DNA of 41,977 bases, from NCBI GenBank assembly GCA_017467605.1, contig JAFUSQ010000022.1, positions 1 through 41,977 of the forward strand. The letters run 5' to 3'. The DNA comes from a bacterium. GTDB lineage: Bacteria; Cyanobacteriota; Vampirovibrionia; Gastranaerophilales; Gastranaerophilaceae. This document shows positions 7,623 to 18,056 of the stretch, piece by piece; position 1 is the stretch's first letter, and each line of letters begins with the position of its first letter. The notes beneath the pieces were generated by a model, which saw only the letters and a program-made list of their open reading frames with translations, ran no database searches and was not told where the DNA came from. Both the position numbers and the translations under genes were made by a program.

Positions 7623-7799
7623 TTAAGCTATGAAGTTTGTTCCAAATCTGTTTGCTCCATGGAAAAATGATTGCTTCATTATTTGTGATAAAGTCTTTTT
7701 AACAACCTTTTTATCACCAAGTTCAACTTCTTTTATAGCTTTTGATGTATCTTTATATGCGCTTGTAACTGCATCAGAAAATAATAGCATTGTAGCCAT
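7623..7799 (-). CDS. Small hypothetical protein, 58 aa
   Basis: A 58-aa protein too short for routine gene calling. It begins MATMLLFSDAVTSAYKDTSK and ends in FFHGANRFGTNFIA. The middle is a charged, probably helical segment (KAIKEVELGDKKVVKKTL). Coding is supported by AGAGGA about 9 nt before ATG 7799 and by normal codon use. The opposite-strand frame over the same bases has no ribosome-binding site. It diverges from the 451-aa gene at 8025, and the two N-termini are of similar small, Ala/Ser-rich type. Function unknown. Confidence 0.68.
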   Translation of the reverse strand: MATMLLFSDAVTSAYKDTSKAIKEVELGDKKVVKKTLSQIMKQSFFHGANRFGTNFIA

Positions 7800-8024
7800 A
7801 GTTTTAATCCTCTCTCAAATTTAAATCTTAATTAAACTAATTTTCTTTTTCTTTATTTGTCTCTTACATATATATAAAAACTTCCGTTAAAAATTTATTG
7901 ACTTTTTATATTCAATTTATATAAAACTTGTTACATAACTTTACAAATTAAGAAAATTATTAAAGAAAATAATCAGTTTGGCCGAAAAGAATAGTAATAA
8001 GTTATGAAAGGATTGTTCTAAGAA

Positions 8025-9380
8025 ATGGGAATTTCGGCATCACAAGCAAGATTATTAACAATAACTGCAAGGCTGACTTCTAATGAGTATGAATCTCAAC
8101 AAATTTCTAATGCAAAAATGAGATTAGCTTCCAAATCAGAACAAGCAAGCCGGGATTATATTGCTGCATTGGATTCAAAACGTTTGCAGTATATGACTTA
8201 TGATGCTAAGGGTGATGCTATAACAACAGATTTAACAGCAAGTGCTATTTATCAATATGCTGATATGAAAAATCAGTACGCTTTATCAAATACAAGCGGA
8301 CAAATTTTGGTATCAAGTGCTGATGCGAAAAACTTCATGAAAGCAGATAATTTAGACGAATTTTTAGCGGCTTATGGAATAGAAAAAACGTATAAAACAG
8401 AGACTTTGGCTGCAAATGCTGCAAAATTATCAAATTATGCAGAAGATTTAGATGGCGGTGTTAAAGGTTATTATGAGGCTTGGGAAGAAGCAATTAATAC
8501 TCAAAAATTAGCACCGGGTGCTGATATTGCATATCAAACAGAAAAAGCTATTGCCAAAGATAATTATGATGCTGCATTGGCAGAATATGAAGATGTTATT
8601 ATAAAGCGTAATGCCGGTTTAAATGGTATTGATGTGGCTACTCCATTAAAAACGTTGACAGAAGCAAAACAACATTTTACTGATACAATTACTTTTAATA
8701 ATTGGGCTATTGCAAAAGCAGTTGCCAGCAATCCTAATGAATATAAAAATGCTGAAAAGTATTATGAGGTTTTGACAGAGTTTTTGTCTGAAGCTGAAGA
8801 TTTAGGTTGTACAAGTATTGAAGATACTTATGAATATTCTGATACTTCAAAAGCTCAGTGGTATACAAATTTGTGGTACAGAATGAATGGTGAGTCAACA
8901 GAAAAATCTTCTTTGGGTACAAAACAAGCTAATTATGCTATCTTAGACGGAAAACTTGCATCAAGTTCGCAATGGATTCAAGATGCATTAGGACAAGGTT
9001 TAATATCATTAGAAGTCGTTTCTAATTCAGAAAGCGCAACAGTTCTTGCAACAGAACTTGTTTCAGAAAAATTTAATACTCAAGATGCAATGAAAAATCT
9101 TCTTGGTAATCCTCTACAGTTAAAATTGAATGGTATTCAATGGAGGACTACTCAGTATGCAGCTTGTACAGAATTTACCGAAAAAGATGATGAGGCTGCG
9201 GTAGCAAGAGCTGAAGCTGAATACGAAAGAAAAAATAACGAAATTACTGCAAAAGATAAAAAATATGAAAACAAAATTAAAACTTTAGATACAGAACATA
9301 ATGCATTGCAAACAGAGTATGAATCTGTTCAATCTGCAATGAATAAAAACGTAGAAAGATCATTCAAAGCTTTTTCATAA
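8025..9380 (+). CDS. Hypothetical 451-aa coiled-coil protein
   Basis: A 451-aa protein of no family I can name. It has no signal peptide or membrane helix. The N-terminus (MGISASQARLLTITARLTSN, then QQISNAKMRLASKSEQASRD) is Ala/Ser/Gln-rich and helical, reminiscent of the N-terminal coiled coils of flagellin-like or type III-secreted proteins, though that is only a resemblance. The C-terminal 60 residues are a charged coiled coil (KKYENKIKTLDTEHNALQTE) ending in NVERSFKAFS. ATG 8025 has AAGGAT 12 nt upstream, a long but usable spacing. It is followed by a terminator at 9423. A structural or exported protein is possible; the evidence does not decide. Confidence 0.8.
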   Translation: MGISASQARLLTITARLTSNEYESQQISNAKMRLASKSEQASRDYIAALDSKRLQYMTYDAKGDAITTDLTASAIYQYADMKNQYALSNTSGQILVSSADAKNFMKADNLDEFLAAYGIEKTYKTETLAANAAKLSNYAEDLDGGVKGYYEAWEEAINTQKLAPGADIAYQTEKAIAKDNYDAALAEYEDVIIKRNAGLNGIDVATPLKTLTEAKQHFTDTITFNNWAIAKAVASNPNEYKNAEKYYEVLTEFLSEAEDLGCTSIEDTYEYSDTSKAQWYTNLWYRMNGESTEKSSLGTKQANYAILDGKLASSSQWIQDALGQGLISLEVVSNSESATVLATELVSEKFNTQDAMKNLLGNPLQLKLNGIQWRTTQYAACTEFTEKDDEAAVARAEAEYERKNNEITAKDKKYENKIKTLDTEHNALQTEYESVQSAMNKNVERSFKAFS

Positions 9381-9422
9381 CTAATCATTTATAACTTAAT
9401 TTTTCCCCTACAAATTTTATTT

Positions 9423-9452
9423 CCCCGGTATTACAAAATATCGGGTTTTTAT
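9423..9452 (+). terminator. Intrinsic terminator after the 451-aa gene
   Basis: An 8-bp stem, CCCGGTAT (9424-9431) with ATATCGGG (9438-9445, one G-U pair), is followed by TTTTT. Confidence 0.75.
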
Positions 9453-10156
9453 TAGCGTCATTGCTTATGTATAGAAATGACATTATTGGTGGGGTACACT
9501 TCAACCTACCCCACAGCAATTGTATATGCAAAGCAATTAGTTACATATTTATCAAAAAGGTCATCTGTTTCGACCTCCACGAAGTGAGCAATTATTGTTA
9601 CACGAGACAACAACAAGATTGGACTTGTTTGAGCGTTCATATAATAATAGACCCTGAAACACCTAACGGCTACGCTGACGGATACAGGCTCACACAAAAA
9701 TTTTGTCATTCAAACTGACATTGCAGATGTCACCCTGAACTGACTAGAAAATTAGGTGAGCTTGCGAAACGTAATTTTCTGTTCCTACTCGGTGATTCAG
9801 GGTCTAATTTAGAATCTAAAAATTTTTGGTTCGCTTTGTAAAGTTCATGGTGGCATTAAAGCGGTATAATAAAAATCAGACAAATTTTGTAAAACAGAGA
9901 ATCCGTCTCCGACGGGTCCTCCGGACAGGGAAACTTTTGGCGTCAAAAGTTTCACAAAACCGGAGCACAGAACTCCGTTTGTAACCAACTGTAACGCTCA
10001 ACCAAAGGCAAGCAAACTCGCTTCGCTCAGACAATGCTTGCCCTGATATTGTTTTGCGTACAGTTGCTAACTCACTGCGTTGAGTGCTCTTTTTATATTT
10101 TTATGTAACTAATTTGTAAGGTTGAGTACCTTGAAGTGTACCCCACCTTACAAATT
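9453..10156. repeat. Repeat-dense non-coding region
   Basis: About 700 bp without a credible gene. A perfect 17-bp inverted repeat, GGTGGGGTACACTTCAA, lies at 9488-9504 and in reverse at 10131-10147. The right arm is part of a palindrome with 12-bp arms (10111-10122 and 10145-10156). Between them are hairpins with perfect arms: 9930-9939/9944-9953 (10 bp), 9961-9965/9973-9977 (5 bp) and 10007-10014/10035-10042 (8 bp), and fragments of the CACCCTGAA...TTCAGGGTC element near 9738-9803. A TATAAT at 9865-9870 has no convincing -35. It could hold a structured small RNA or simply accumulated palindromic elements. Confidence 0.6.
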
Positions 10157-10157
10157 A

Positions 10158-10207
10158 AAAAACCGTTCTGTCATTCTGAACTTGATTCAGAACCTTGAAC
10201 GGTTTTT
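10158..10207 (-). terminator. Nested hairpin, probable terminator beyond dnaK
   Basis: Outer arms AAAAACCGTTC (10158-10168) and GAACGGTTTTT (10197-10207) are perfect and carry A/T tails on both sides. The loop is a copy of the dispersed TTCTGAA/TTCAGAA palindrome, so one hairpin sits inside another. It lies about 110 nt downstream of the dnaK stop on the minus strand. Confidence 0.55.
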
Positions 10208-10230
10208 GCATATTTGTTAGTTAAAGAATA

Positions 10231-10310
10231 TCACTACAGTTGGAGTAACATTTACCCCCAAAAAGCTTTACTTAGTGTTACTCTAGGGCGTTGGTAACAA
10301 CATTTACTCC
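10231..10310. repeat. Two G-tract element copies downstream of dnaK
   Basis: AACATTTACCCCC (about 10240-10252) and AACAACATTTACTCCCCC (about 10296-10312) are two same-orientation copies of the dispersed family. No promoter follows either one. Confidence 0.55.
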
Positions 10311-10314
10311 CCCT

Positions 10315-12393
<2,079 letters not shown>

Positions 12394-13389
12394 ATGAGAA
12401 CAATAACATTAATCAATGGTGATGGCATAGGCCCTGAAATTTCTGAAAGTGTAGTCAAAATAATTAAAGCAAGCGGCTTAGATATAAACTGGGACATTCA
12501 AACTGCGGGAGCTGATGTAATTGCTCAGGAGGGAACACCGCTTCCTCAAAGAGTTTTAGACTCAATTAAGAAAAATAAGGTCGCATTGAAAGCTCCTGTT
12601 ACAACTCCTATTGGTAAAGGTTTTCGCTCTGTAAATGTTCAATTGCGTAAAAGTTTGGATTTGTATGCAAATCTTCGTCCATGTAAGAATTTGCCAAATG
12701 TTGAAACAAGATTTAAAAGTGTTGATTTAGTTGTTGTGAGAGAAAATACAGAAGATTTGTATGCTGGTGTAGAAGAACAGATTGATGAAAATACCGCGCA
12801 TAGTATAAAAATCATTACTCGAGCTGCATCAGAGCGAATTTGTAAATTTGCTTTTGAATATGCTGTAAAAAATAACAGAAAAGAGGTTTGCGCCGTATCA
12901 AAAGCAAATATTATGAAATTGTCTGACGGGTTATTTTTAGAAGCTTTCAGGCATGTTGCAAAAAATTATCCTGATATTAAAACAAGAGAAATTCTTGTTG
13001 ATAATTTATGTATGCAATTGGTTCAAGACCCGACAAGATTTGATGTTTTGGTTTTACCAAACTTGTATGGGGATATTGTTTCAGATTTAACTGCAGGTTT
13101 AATTGGCGGGTTAGGGGTTGCGCAGGGGGCAAATATCGGGCTTGATTGTGCGGTTTTTGAGCCGGTTCATGGTTCTGCTCCGGATATAAAAGGGCAAAAT
13201 AAAGCAAATCCTACGGCACTTTTATTGTCTGCAATTGAAATGCTCAAATATATCGGAGAAAACAATTACGCTAAAAAAATTGAAAACGCTTTATATAAAA
13301 CTCTTTCTCAGGGTTGCAAAACCGCTGATTTAGGCGGAGATTTGTCAACTTCTGAGTTTACTGATAAGATTATTGAGAATTTATATTAG
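12394..13389 (+). CDS. icd: Isocitrate dehydrogenase, NAD-type (isocitrate/isopropylmalate family)
   Basis: A 331-aa beta-decarboxylating dehydrogenase, oxidising isocitrate to 2-oxoglutarate. [12 protein letters not shown] opens the fold and [20 protein letters not shown] carries the Ser-x-Asn pattern that favours isocitrate. [14 protein letters not shown] and the metal-binding [20 protein letters not shown] follow; [18 protein letters not shown] is the cofactor loop. The short length and [10 protein letters not shown] resemble the NAD-dependent, IDH3-like group rather than the longer NADP enzyme. CGGAG lies 10 nt before ATG 12394. No other TCA-cycle gene is near; the product would feed glutamate synthesis. 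Homoisocitrate or isopropylmalate specificity is less likely. Confidence 0.88.
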   Translation: MRTITLINGDGIGPEISESVVKIIKASGLDINWDIQTAGADVIAQEGTPLPQRVLDSIKKNKVALKAPVTTPIGKGFRSVNVQLRKSLDLYANLRPCKNLPNVETRFKSVDLVVVRENTEDLYAGVEEQIDENTAHSIKIITRAASERICKFAFEYAVKNNRKEVCAVSKANIMKLSDGLFLEAFRHVAKNYPDIKTREILVDNLCMQLVQDPTRFDVLVLPNLYGDIVSDLTAGLIGGLGVAQGANIGLDCAVFEPVHGSAPDIKGQNKANPTALLLSAIEMLKYIGENNYAKKIENALYKTLSQGCKTADLGGDLSTSEFTDKIIENLY

Positions 13390-13860
13390 GGTGAGTAAGT
13401 TAGTAAGTTCTTTACGGTTATTAATCCTTCTGTCATTGCGAGGAGGACGTAAGTCCGACGAAGCAATCCAGAAATATATGTCACCCTGAACTCGTTTCAG
13501 GGTCTAAAAACAGATTCCGAAACAAGTTCGGAATGACAAAAACAACTGGATTGCCACGCACTCACTGGCTTGGATTTGTTCAAAGCTCGAAAAGTTTCGC
13601 AATTGCCACTTCGTTGCAGTTTGCTCAATTTTCTCGCTATCCGGACTCGCTTTGCTCCGTCCGTCCGCAAATCCGCTGTCGTTCGTGCTCGCAATGACGG
13701 TATTATCATTGCGAGGAGGACGTAAGTCCGACGAAGCAATCCAGTCTGCCCCTCTCCTGTCCTTTGGACACCCTTCCCGTAGAGGCAAAAAATATTTACC
13801 CCTGTCATACTGAGCCGGTATGAGTAATGTATGGTAGACTTTAGTCTACCAATCTGTAAC
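13390..13860. repeat. Composite block of dispersed palindromic elements
   Basis: No gene. In order: the F element in reverse (13391-13426); an A element GTCATTGCGAGGAGGACGTA (13432-13471); paired CACCCTGAA and TTCGGAATGAC palindromes (about 13480-13540); an inverted A-like variant with a GCTCGCAATGACGG end (13545-13697); a second A element (13706-13744); and a G-tract remnant, ATTTACCCC, near 13793. Open frames here are translated repeats. The same elements recur inside prepilin leaders. Confidence 0.8.
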
Positions 13861-14598
13861 TTATTCGGAAATTTTCCAGCCGTTTTTCATAACTTTAGTT
13901 AAACAACCTTGAGTCCAATCACCAATATGCCCGTCAGACATTGCGCGAGTATTGCATTTTTCTTCATCATTGCTCCAGTCAACAACGGTGCCGTCAGGTT
14001 TAATCTTTGCGCCAAATGTATCAATCCCTATCATATTGGGTTCATCAGGCCCGTTAACGTCAATTACAATGAATGCGACACCGTTTGTTATGTCAGCCGG
14101 ACTTTCAGCATGATATGTCATACATATTGTTGCGCCGTTAATTGTTAATATACAGTGTTGTCCGTATAAATTCCCTGCATCTTCACCGTTTTTTGTTATG
14201 TATGAGCTTCCGACACATTTTGGATTTTTAGTTGCTGCAACATCAGCAGTAGCCTGACAATCGGCAGCTGATTTAAAATAATTTCTTAAAAAGTAGCAAG
14301 CACCTTTTTCAAAGCTATCTGTATCGGTTTTACATTTGTTTGGAACACCTGCTGTTGTTTGGTAAAAATTAGTTGAATGCTCATCATTCATAATTGCCTG
14401 AGCAGCATCAGTAATTTGAGAATATACTTTTTTCAGGCTTGAACCATATATTTTAAATCTGTAATTTTTAACCATTGCAGGAACGGTTAGCATGGCAACT
14501 ACCCCGACAATACCAAGTGTTACAAGTACTTCTGCAAGGGTAAAAGCAGTTTTTTTGATATTTTTATTATCCTGTTTATCCAATTTATTATTCCTCAT
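13861..14598 (-). CDS. Prepilin-like protein, third gene of prepilin operon
   Basis: A 245-aa prepilin-like protein. The 18-residue leader ends KKTA|FTLAEVLVTLG and is followed by a hydrophobic helix. The signature IVIDVNGPDEPNMIGIDTF lies in the C-terminal third. Six or more Cys suggest disulfides outside the cytoplasm. I start it at ATG 14598, which overlaps the stop of the preceding gene as TAATG, a translational-coupling arrangement; an in-frame ATG 18 nt upstream would lie inside that gene. It is the distal gene of a three-prepilin operon with 14598-15389 and 15403-16074. It shares a long alignable body with its immediate neighbour (AIMNDEHS/TxNFYxTT), so the two are recent duplicates. 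Confidence 0.87.
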   Translation of the reverse strand: MRNNKLDKQDNKNIKKTAFTLAEVLVTLGIVGVVAMLTVPAMVKNYRFKIYGSSLKKVYSQITDAAQAIMNDEHSTNFYQTTAGVPNKCKTDTDSFEKGACYFLRNYFKSAADCQATADVAATKNPKCVGSSYITKNGEDAGNLYGQHCILTINGATICMTYHAESPADITNGVAFIVIDVNGPDEPNMIGIDTFGAKIKPDGTVVDWSNDEEKCNTRAMSDGHIGDWTQGCLTKVMKNGWKISE

Positions 14599-15389
14599 TA
14601 ATATTCCATCTTCCACCCTGCTTCTACAACACTTGTTAAACAGCCTTTTGCAGCACTATTTATACCACTGGAACCATCGTCTTGCCCGCATTCTGCCGCA
14701 GATGCTCCTGCGTTGTTATCAGCACAACCGCTTGCATAATCAGATATGGAGCCGTTTTTATGTATATCCATTGAAAATATGTCACGTCCTGCAACATTTG
14801 GCTCTGACATTCCATTAACATCAACTGTTAAAGACATACAATTATTTGCAGTGTTATAAACTCCGCAAATAGCAGCCCCATTTGGTGTTTGAATACTATA
14901 AGGACAGTATGCACCACTAATAGAATTTCCGCTCATTGTTTGGTATTTGTTGTCTGCAGTTGTAAAACAACCTTTGAAGTCTGCTCTCGCACAATCTTTC
15001 TTGATTGATTTAAAATATTTTGTAAAAAAGTAACCTACTCCTGTTTGGCAATCTCCTGTAGCTTTATTCACGCATGAAGTTAATCCTACTGCAGTAGTTT
15101 CATAGAAGTTATCTGTGTGTTCATCATTCATAATAGCCTGTGTTGCATCAGCAATCAGAGCATAAGTTTTTTGAAGTTGTGCAGTGTAAATTCTGTTTTG
15201 ATAGTTTTTCATAACCCCGGGAATTGTTAAAACTGCAACAACACCAACAATACCAAGCGTAATCAAAACTTCTGACAGGGTGAACCCTTGTCTGTCACCC
15301 TGAACTTGATTCAGGGTCTGCTTTTTAATAGATTCTGAAACAAGTTCAGAATGACAATTATATTGATTTTTTTTATCAAATTTTTCCAT
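14598..15389 (-). CDS. Prepilin-like protein with in-frame palindromic element, second of operon
   Basis: A 263-aa prepilin-like protein. Its 35-residue leader is MEKFDKKNQYN, then CHSELVSESIKK and QTLNQVQGDR, which are the translation of a paired palindromic element (15290-15356), then QG|FTLSEVLITLG. Without the element the leader would be about 13 residues, like its neighbours. The body resembles the 13861 protein (AIMNDEHTDNFYETT; signature LTVDVNGMSEPNVAGRDIF). GGAAGGA lies 6 nt before ATG 15389, 13 bp after the stop of the first operon gene. The element keeps the frame and the cleavage site, so the mature product should be unaffected. Confidence 0.87.
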   Translation of the reverse strand: MEKFDKKNQYNCHSELVSESIKKQTLNQVQGDRQGFTLSEVLITLGIVGVVAVLTIPGVMKNYQNRIYTAQLQKTYALIADATQAIMNDEHTDNFYETTAVGLTSCVNKATGDCQTGVGYFFTKYFKSIKKDCARADFKGCFTTADNKYQTMSGNSISGAYCPYSIQTPNGAAICGVYNTANNCMSLTVDVNGMSEPNVAGRDIFSMDIHKNGSISDYASGCADNNAGASAAECGQDDGSSGINSAAKGCLTSVVEAGWKMEY

Positions 15390-15402
15390 ATATATCCTTC
15401 CG

Positions 15403-16074
15403 TTAATATTTCATTTCCCAGTTATTTTCTAAAAGTTGAGCAAAACAGCCTTTGCCTTCAAAATTATATTTTGTTTTGGTCTTGTTTTCATCTTCTGTAT
15501 CTATATATTCTTTCCCGCATTCTGTTACCGGATCATTATCGAAAATTTTGTTAGTATATTTGTCAATATATATACTAAAAAGGTCTCGTCCTCCAATATT
15601 TGGGCCTTCGGTAGAATTAATATCAACTCTAAATCGACAATATCTGCTATTGGTATCACTATTTGCCCAACAAAAGAAAGAAACTGCTTCTCCGCTTGCT
15701 AATTTAGCATAACCGTGCCTATCATTAGCTAATGAGAAACTTCCAGTACTGCTAGAATTTATAATTCCATATTTGGAAGCGAAAGGTCTTGAATTATCTC
15801 CGCTGGCTTTTTTAAAGTATTTGTCTATAAATGCTTGTGAGGCTCCACCGCTATTATATGCTGCAGCATACGGAGTTTGATAAAAATATGAAACATTATT
15901 GTCGCTGCAAGCCTGATTTATTGCACTATCAAGCATTTCTACGACTTTTTTCAATTTTGTTACATAAACTCTTTTATGATAATCTTTTATGACACCAGGC
16001 AAAACCAATGCAGAAATAGTACCAATAATTGCCATTGTTATCAATAATTCACCAATAGTAAGGGCTTTTCTCAT
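15403..16074 (-). CDS. Prepilin-like protein, first gene of operon
   Basis: A 223-aa prepilin-like protein with a very short leader, MRKA|LTIGELLITMA, and Leu instead of Phe at +1. The helix continues ALVLPGVIKDY. The signature FRVDINSTEGPNIGGRDLF sits in the last third, and the end (CFAQLLENNWEMKY) matches the other operon members. GAGAG lies 5 nt before ATG 16074. A strong promoter with an adjacent G-tract element is upstream (16106-16180). No XRE partner is present, so this operon is under a different control from the divergent pairs. Confidence 0.87.
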   Translation of the reverse strand: MRKALTIGELLITMAIIGTISALVLPGVIKDYHKRVYVTKLKKVVEMLDSAINQACSDNNVSYFYQTPYAAAYNSGGASQAFIDKYFKKASGDNSRPFASKYGIINSSSTGSFSLANDRHGYAKLASGEAVSFFCWANSDTNSRYCRFRVDINSTEGPNIGGRDLFSIYIDKYTNKIFDNDPVTECGKEYIDTEDENKTKTKYNFEGKGCFAQLLENNWEMKY

Positions 16075-16105
16075 ACTCTCAAAATCCTGTATTATCTATA
16101 TATTG

Positions 16106-16180
16106 ATTATACAATTTTTTTTAAATCTTTTCAAGTGGGGGTAAATGTAGCTGCCAACTACCTAAAATTTTTATAAATTA
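16106..16180 (-). promoter_or_regulatory. Prepilin operon promoter with G-tract element at its -35
   Basis: Minus strand: TTGAAA (16134-16129), 17-bp spacer, TATAAT (16111-16106). Directly upstream lies a G-tract element (16131-16180) that reads on the plus strand TCAAG, T, five Gs, then TAAATGTAGCTGCCAACTA. The -35 overlaps the element's edge. Confidence 0.7.
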
Positions 16181-16468
16181 ATGCAAAAAGGGTGAAATAA
16201 AGTAGAGAAAGAGGAAAATATAATATAACACCCCTCCTATCCTCCCCCTCCGGGGAGGAACAAAGTTAATCTGCCCCAATGGGGGAAGTGGCACGAAGTG
16301 CCGAAGGGGAGCTTCCCCGTAGGGGAAAAATTATGAGATTCTGATGGGCAAAAATTACGTCATTCAGAGCGCAGCGTGGAATCTCCGTAATTTTTGCCCA
16401 TCAGAATGACAATGCTAATCTGTTCAAAGGTCTAATAAAATTATCAATATCCCTTTTTTAATGTGTAT
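16181..16468. repeat. Composite D + C palindromic element, left of hydrogenase
   Basis: No gene in 16075-16468. A D element with GTGGCACGAAGTGCC and CTGCCCCAATGGGGG (about 16270-16335) runs into a C hairpin with perfect 22-bp arms (16338-16359 and 16386-16407) around a 26-nt loop, TCATTCAGAGCGCAGCGTGG and six more. A smaller CCTCCCC/GGGGAGG hairpin lies near 16240-16258. The composite recurs inverted on the other side of the hydrogenase gene at 18170-18302. Confidence 0.8.
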
Positions 16469-17932
16469 CTACTTAACAATACTACTAATTTCAGGACTTT
16501 CGTTTACGTAATTTGTCAATTGTTTCAGTGCGGGTTTGTATGAATTAATTGTGCTTGAACCGCCTAGGCAGCCGCCCGGACATGCCATTACTTCAATTAA
16601 ATTACCAAGTTCGCATTTACCGTTTTTGGCAAATTTTTTCAAATCTCTTATAGCAGCTTTATCAAGTCCGTTTATAACGTGAGCTTGAGCTTTTTGTCCA
16701 TCTTCAAGCAATGCATTAACGGCTTGAGCTACTCCGCCTGTTACTGCAAAATTGCGGGCTTGTGCTGATGATTCTTGTGCAAATTCTTCACCTTCGCATT
16801 GAGCTACTTGAATATTAAGAGCAACGAACCAAGCCCCTAATTCTTCAAAGTTAAGTACATAATCAATATTTGGGTTCTGCATTGCTTCACGTCTTTTTGC
16901 AACACATGGGCTGAAAAATACAGTTATTGCATCAGGATTTTGTTTTTTTACGATTTCTGCCGTATAGTATGCAGGAGTGTGTGTTGAAGAACGGAAAGGT
17001 TTAATTTCCGGAATATGTTTTTCAACAAGTTCGTTATATGCTGCACAACAAGACGTTGTCATAAATTGCTGTCCTTCTTCCATTCTTTCTTTAAATTCAT
17101 CAGATTCATTTTTTGTTGTAATATCTGCACCAACTGCGACTTCAACAACATCTGCAAATCCAATATCTAAAATTGATTGTTTTAATTGCTGCGGAGTGCA
17201 GGGTAATTGACCCATTATTGCAGGTGCAAGCATTGCAATAACTTTTTTACCTTGTTTCATTTGTTTAATAATGTCGATAACGTGGCTTTTTTTGTGAACC
17301 GCGCCAAACGGGCATGCTGTTACACATTTTCCGCAAGATATACATTTTTCATGATTAATTCTTGTAATTCCGTCCTCGTCTTTTGCTATTGCTCCGACAG
17401 GACAAGCATTTTCACAAGGTACTATAATTTTTGTGATTGCTTGGAACGGACAAACTTGTACACACATTCCGCAGCTTTTACATTTTGAATGGTCAATATG
17501 AGATTTTCCGTTTTCAACTTTAATTGCGCCAAATCTGCAAACTGATTCACAAGGTCTTGCAACACAACCTTGACATAAATCTGTTACGTGAATTCTTGCC
17601 GGAACACATTCATTACATGCCGTTTGTAAAAGTGTAAGCGGGTGTTCTTCAGGTTGTTCTCTTTTTGTTGCTTTATCTGCTAAATCAGACAAAAGCTGAC
17701 TGTCTTGAACTTCTTCAATATCAAAACCAAGACCTGCAATTACTCTGTCTCTTAAAATTGCACGTTCCTTATGGATACAACATCTGAAAGGCACTTCGCT
17801 TCCTTTCGGACGCATATCATAAGGTATCATTCTTACATCTTCTTCGTAATTATTTCCAAGGTAAGCCCTGATAAGTCTTACCAAAATTTCTCTTTTTAAA
17901 TGTGATGTTTGTTTGGGGGTATTTATACTCAT
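16469..17932 (-). CDS. [FeFe] hydrogenase, group B-like, ferredoxin-type
   Basis: A 487-aa soluble monomeric-type [FeFe] hydrogenase, expected to exchange electrons with ferredoxin and make or use H2 in fermentation. Three or four Cys-rich segments for [4Fe-4S] clusters lie at residues 115-215 (CKSCGMCVQVCP, CISCGKCVTACP). The H-cluster motifs are TSCCAAY (294-300), SPCVAKRREA (341-350) and MACPGGCLGG (449-458). All four H-cluster ligands (Cys296, 343, 451, 455) and the proton-relay Cys295 are kept. The CPGGC form and TSCCA instead of TSCCP suit group B rather than group A. AAAAGG lies 7 nt before ATG 17932. The maturases HydE, HydF and HydG are not in the window. Confidence 0.88.
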   Translation of the reverse strand: MSINTPKQTSHLKREILVRLIRAYLGNNYEEDVRMIPYDMRPKGSEVPFRCCIHKERAILRDRVIAGLGFDIEEVQDSQLLSDLADKATKREQPEEHPLTLLQTACNECVPARIHVTDLCQGCVARPCESVCRFGAIKVENGKSHIDHSKCKSCGMCVQVCPFQAITKIIVPCENACPVGAIAKDEDGITRINHEKCISCGKCVTACPFGAVHKKSHVIDIIKQMKQGKKVIAMLAPAIMGQLPCTPQQLKQSILDIGFADVVEVAVGADITTKNESDEFKERMEEGQQFMTTSCCAAYNELVEKHIPEIKPFRSSTHTPAYYTAEIVKKQNPDAITVFFSPCVAKRREAMQNPNIDYVLNFEELGAWFVALNIQVAQCEGEEFAQESSAQARNFAVTGGVAQAVNALLEDGQKAQAHVINGLDKAAIRDLKKFAKNGKCELGNLIEVMACPGGCLGGSSTINSYKPALKQLTNYVNESPEISSIVK

Positions 17933-18056
17933 TTATCTTTTCCTTTTTTACTATCCTTAAATCAATATAAATTGTCTCACAAAAAAAAAATAAAACAAAT
18001 TTTTCTTAAAAAGCGTTAGTAAATTTAGAAAGTTATTATTGAAGTGAATAGGTTTC

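Noticed and set aside
7630-7824. Plus-strand 64-aa frame
   Set aside because: It is the mirror of the minus-strand 58-aa gene, which has a ribosome-binding site and better composition.
9461-9718. Open frames on both strands downstream of the 451-aa gene
   Set aside because: They lie in the repeat-dense block, lack ribosome-binding sites and have unusual composition.
13497-13808. Two overlapping minus-strand open frames
   Set aside because: They translate the dispersed A and B elements; there is no ribosome-binding site, and the same peptide strings appear at other repeat copies.
17933-18000. A Rex-type redox operator upstream of the hydrogenase gene
   Set aside because: Only a TTGTGA half-site is present on the minus strand; the second half is missing.
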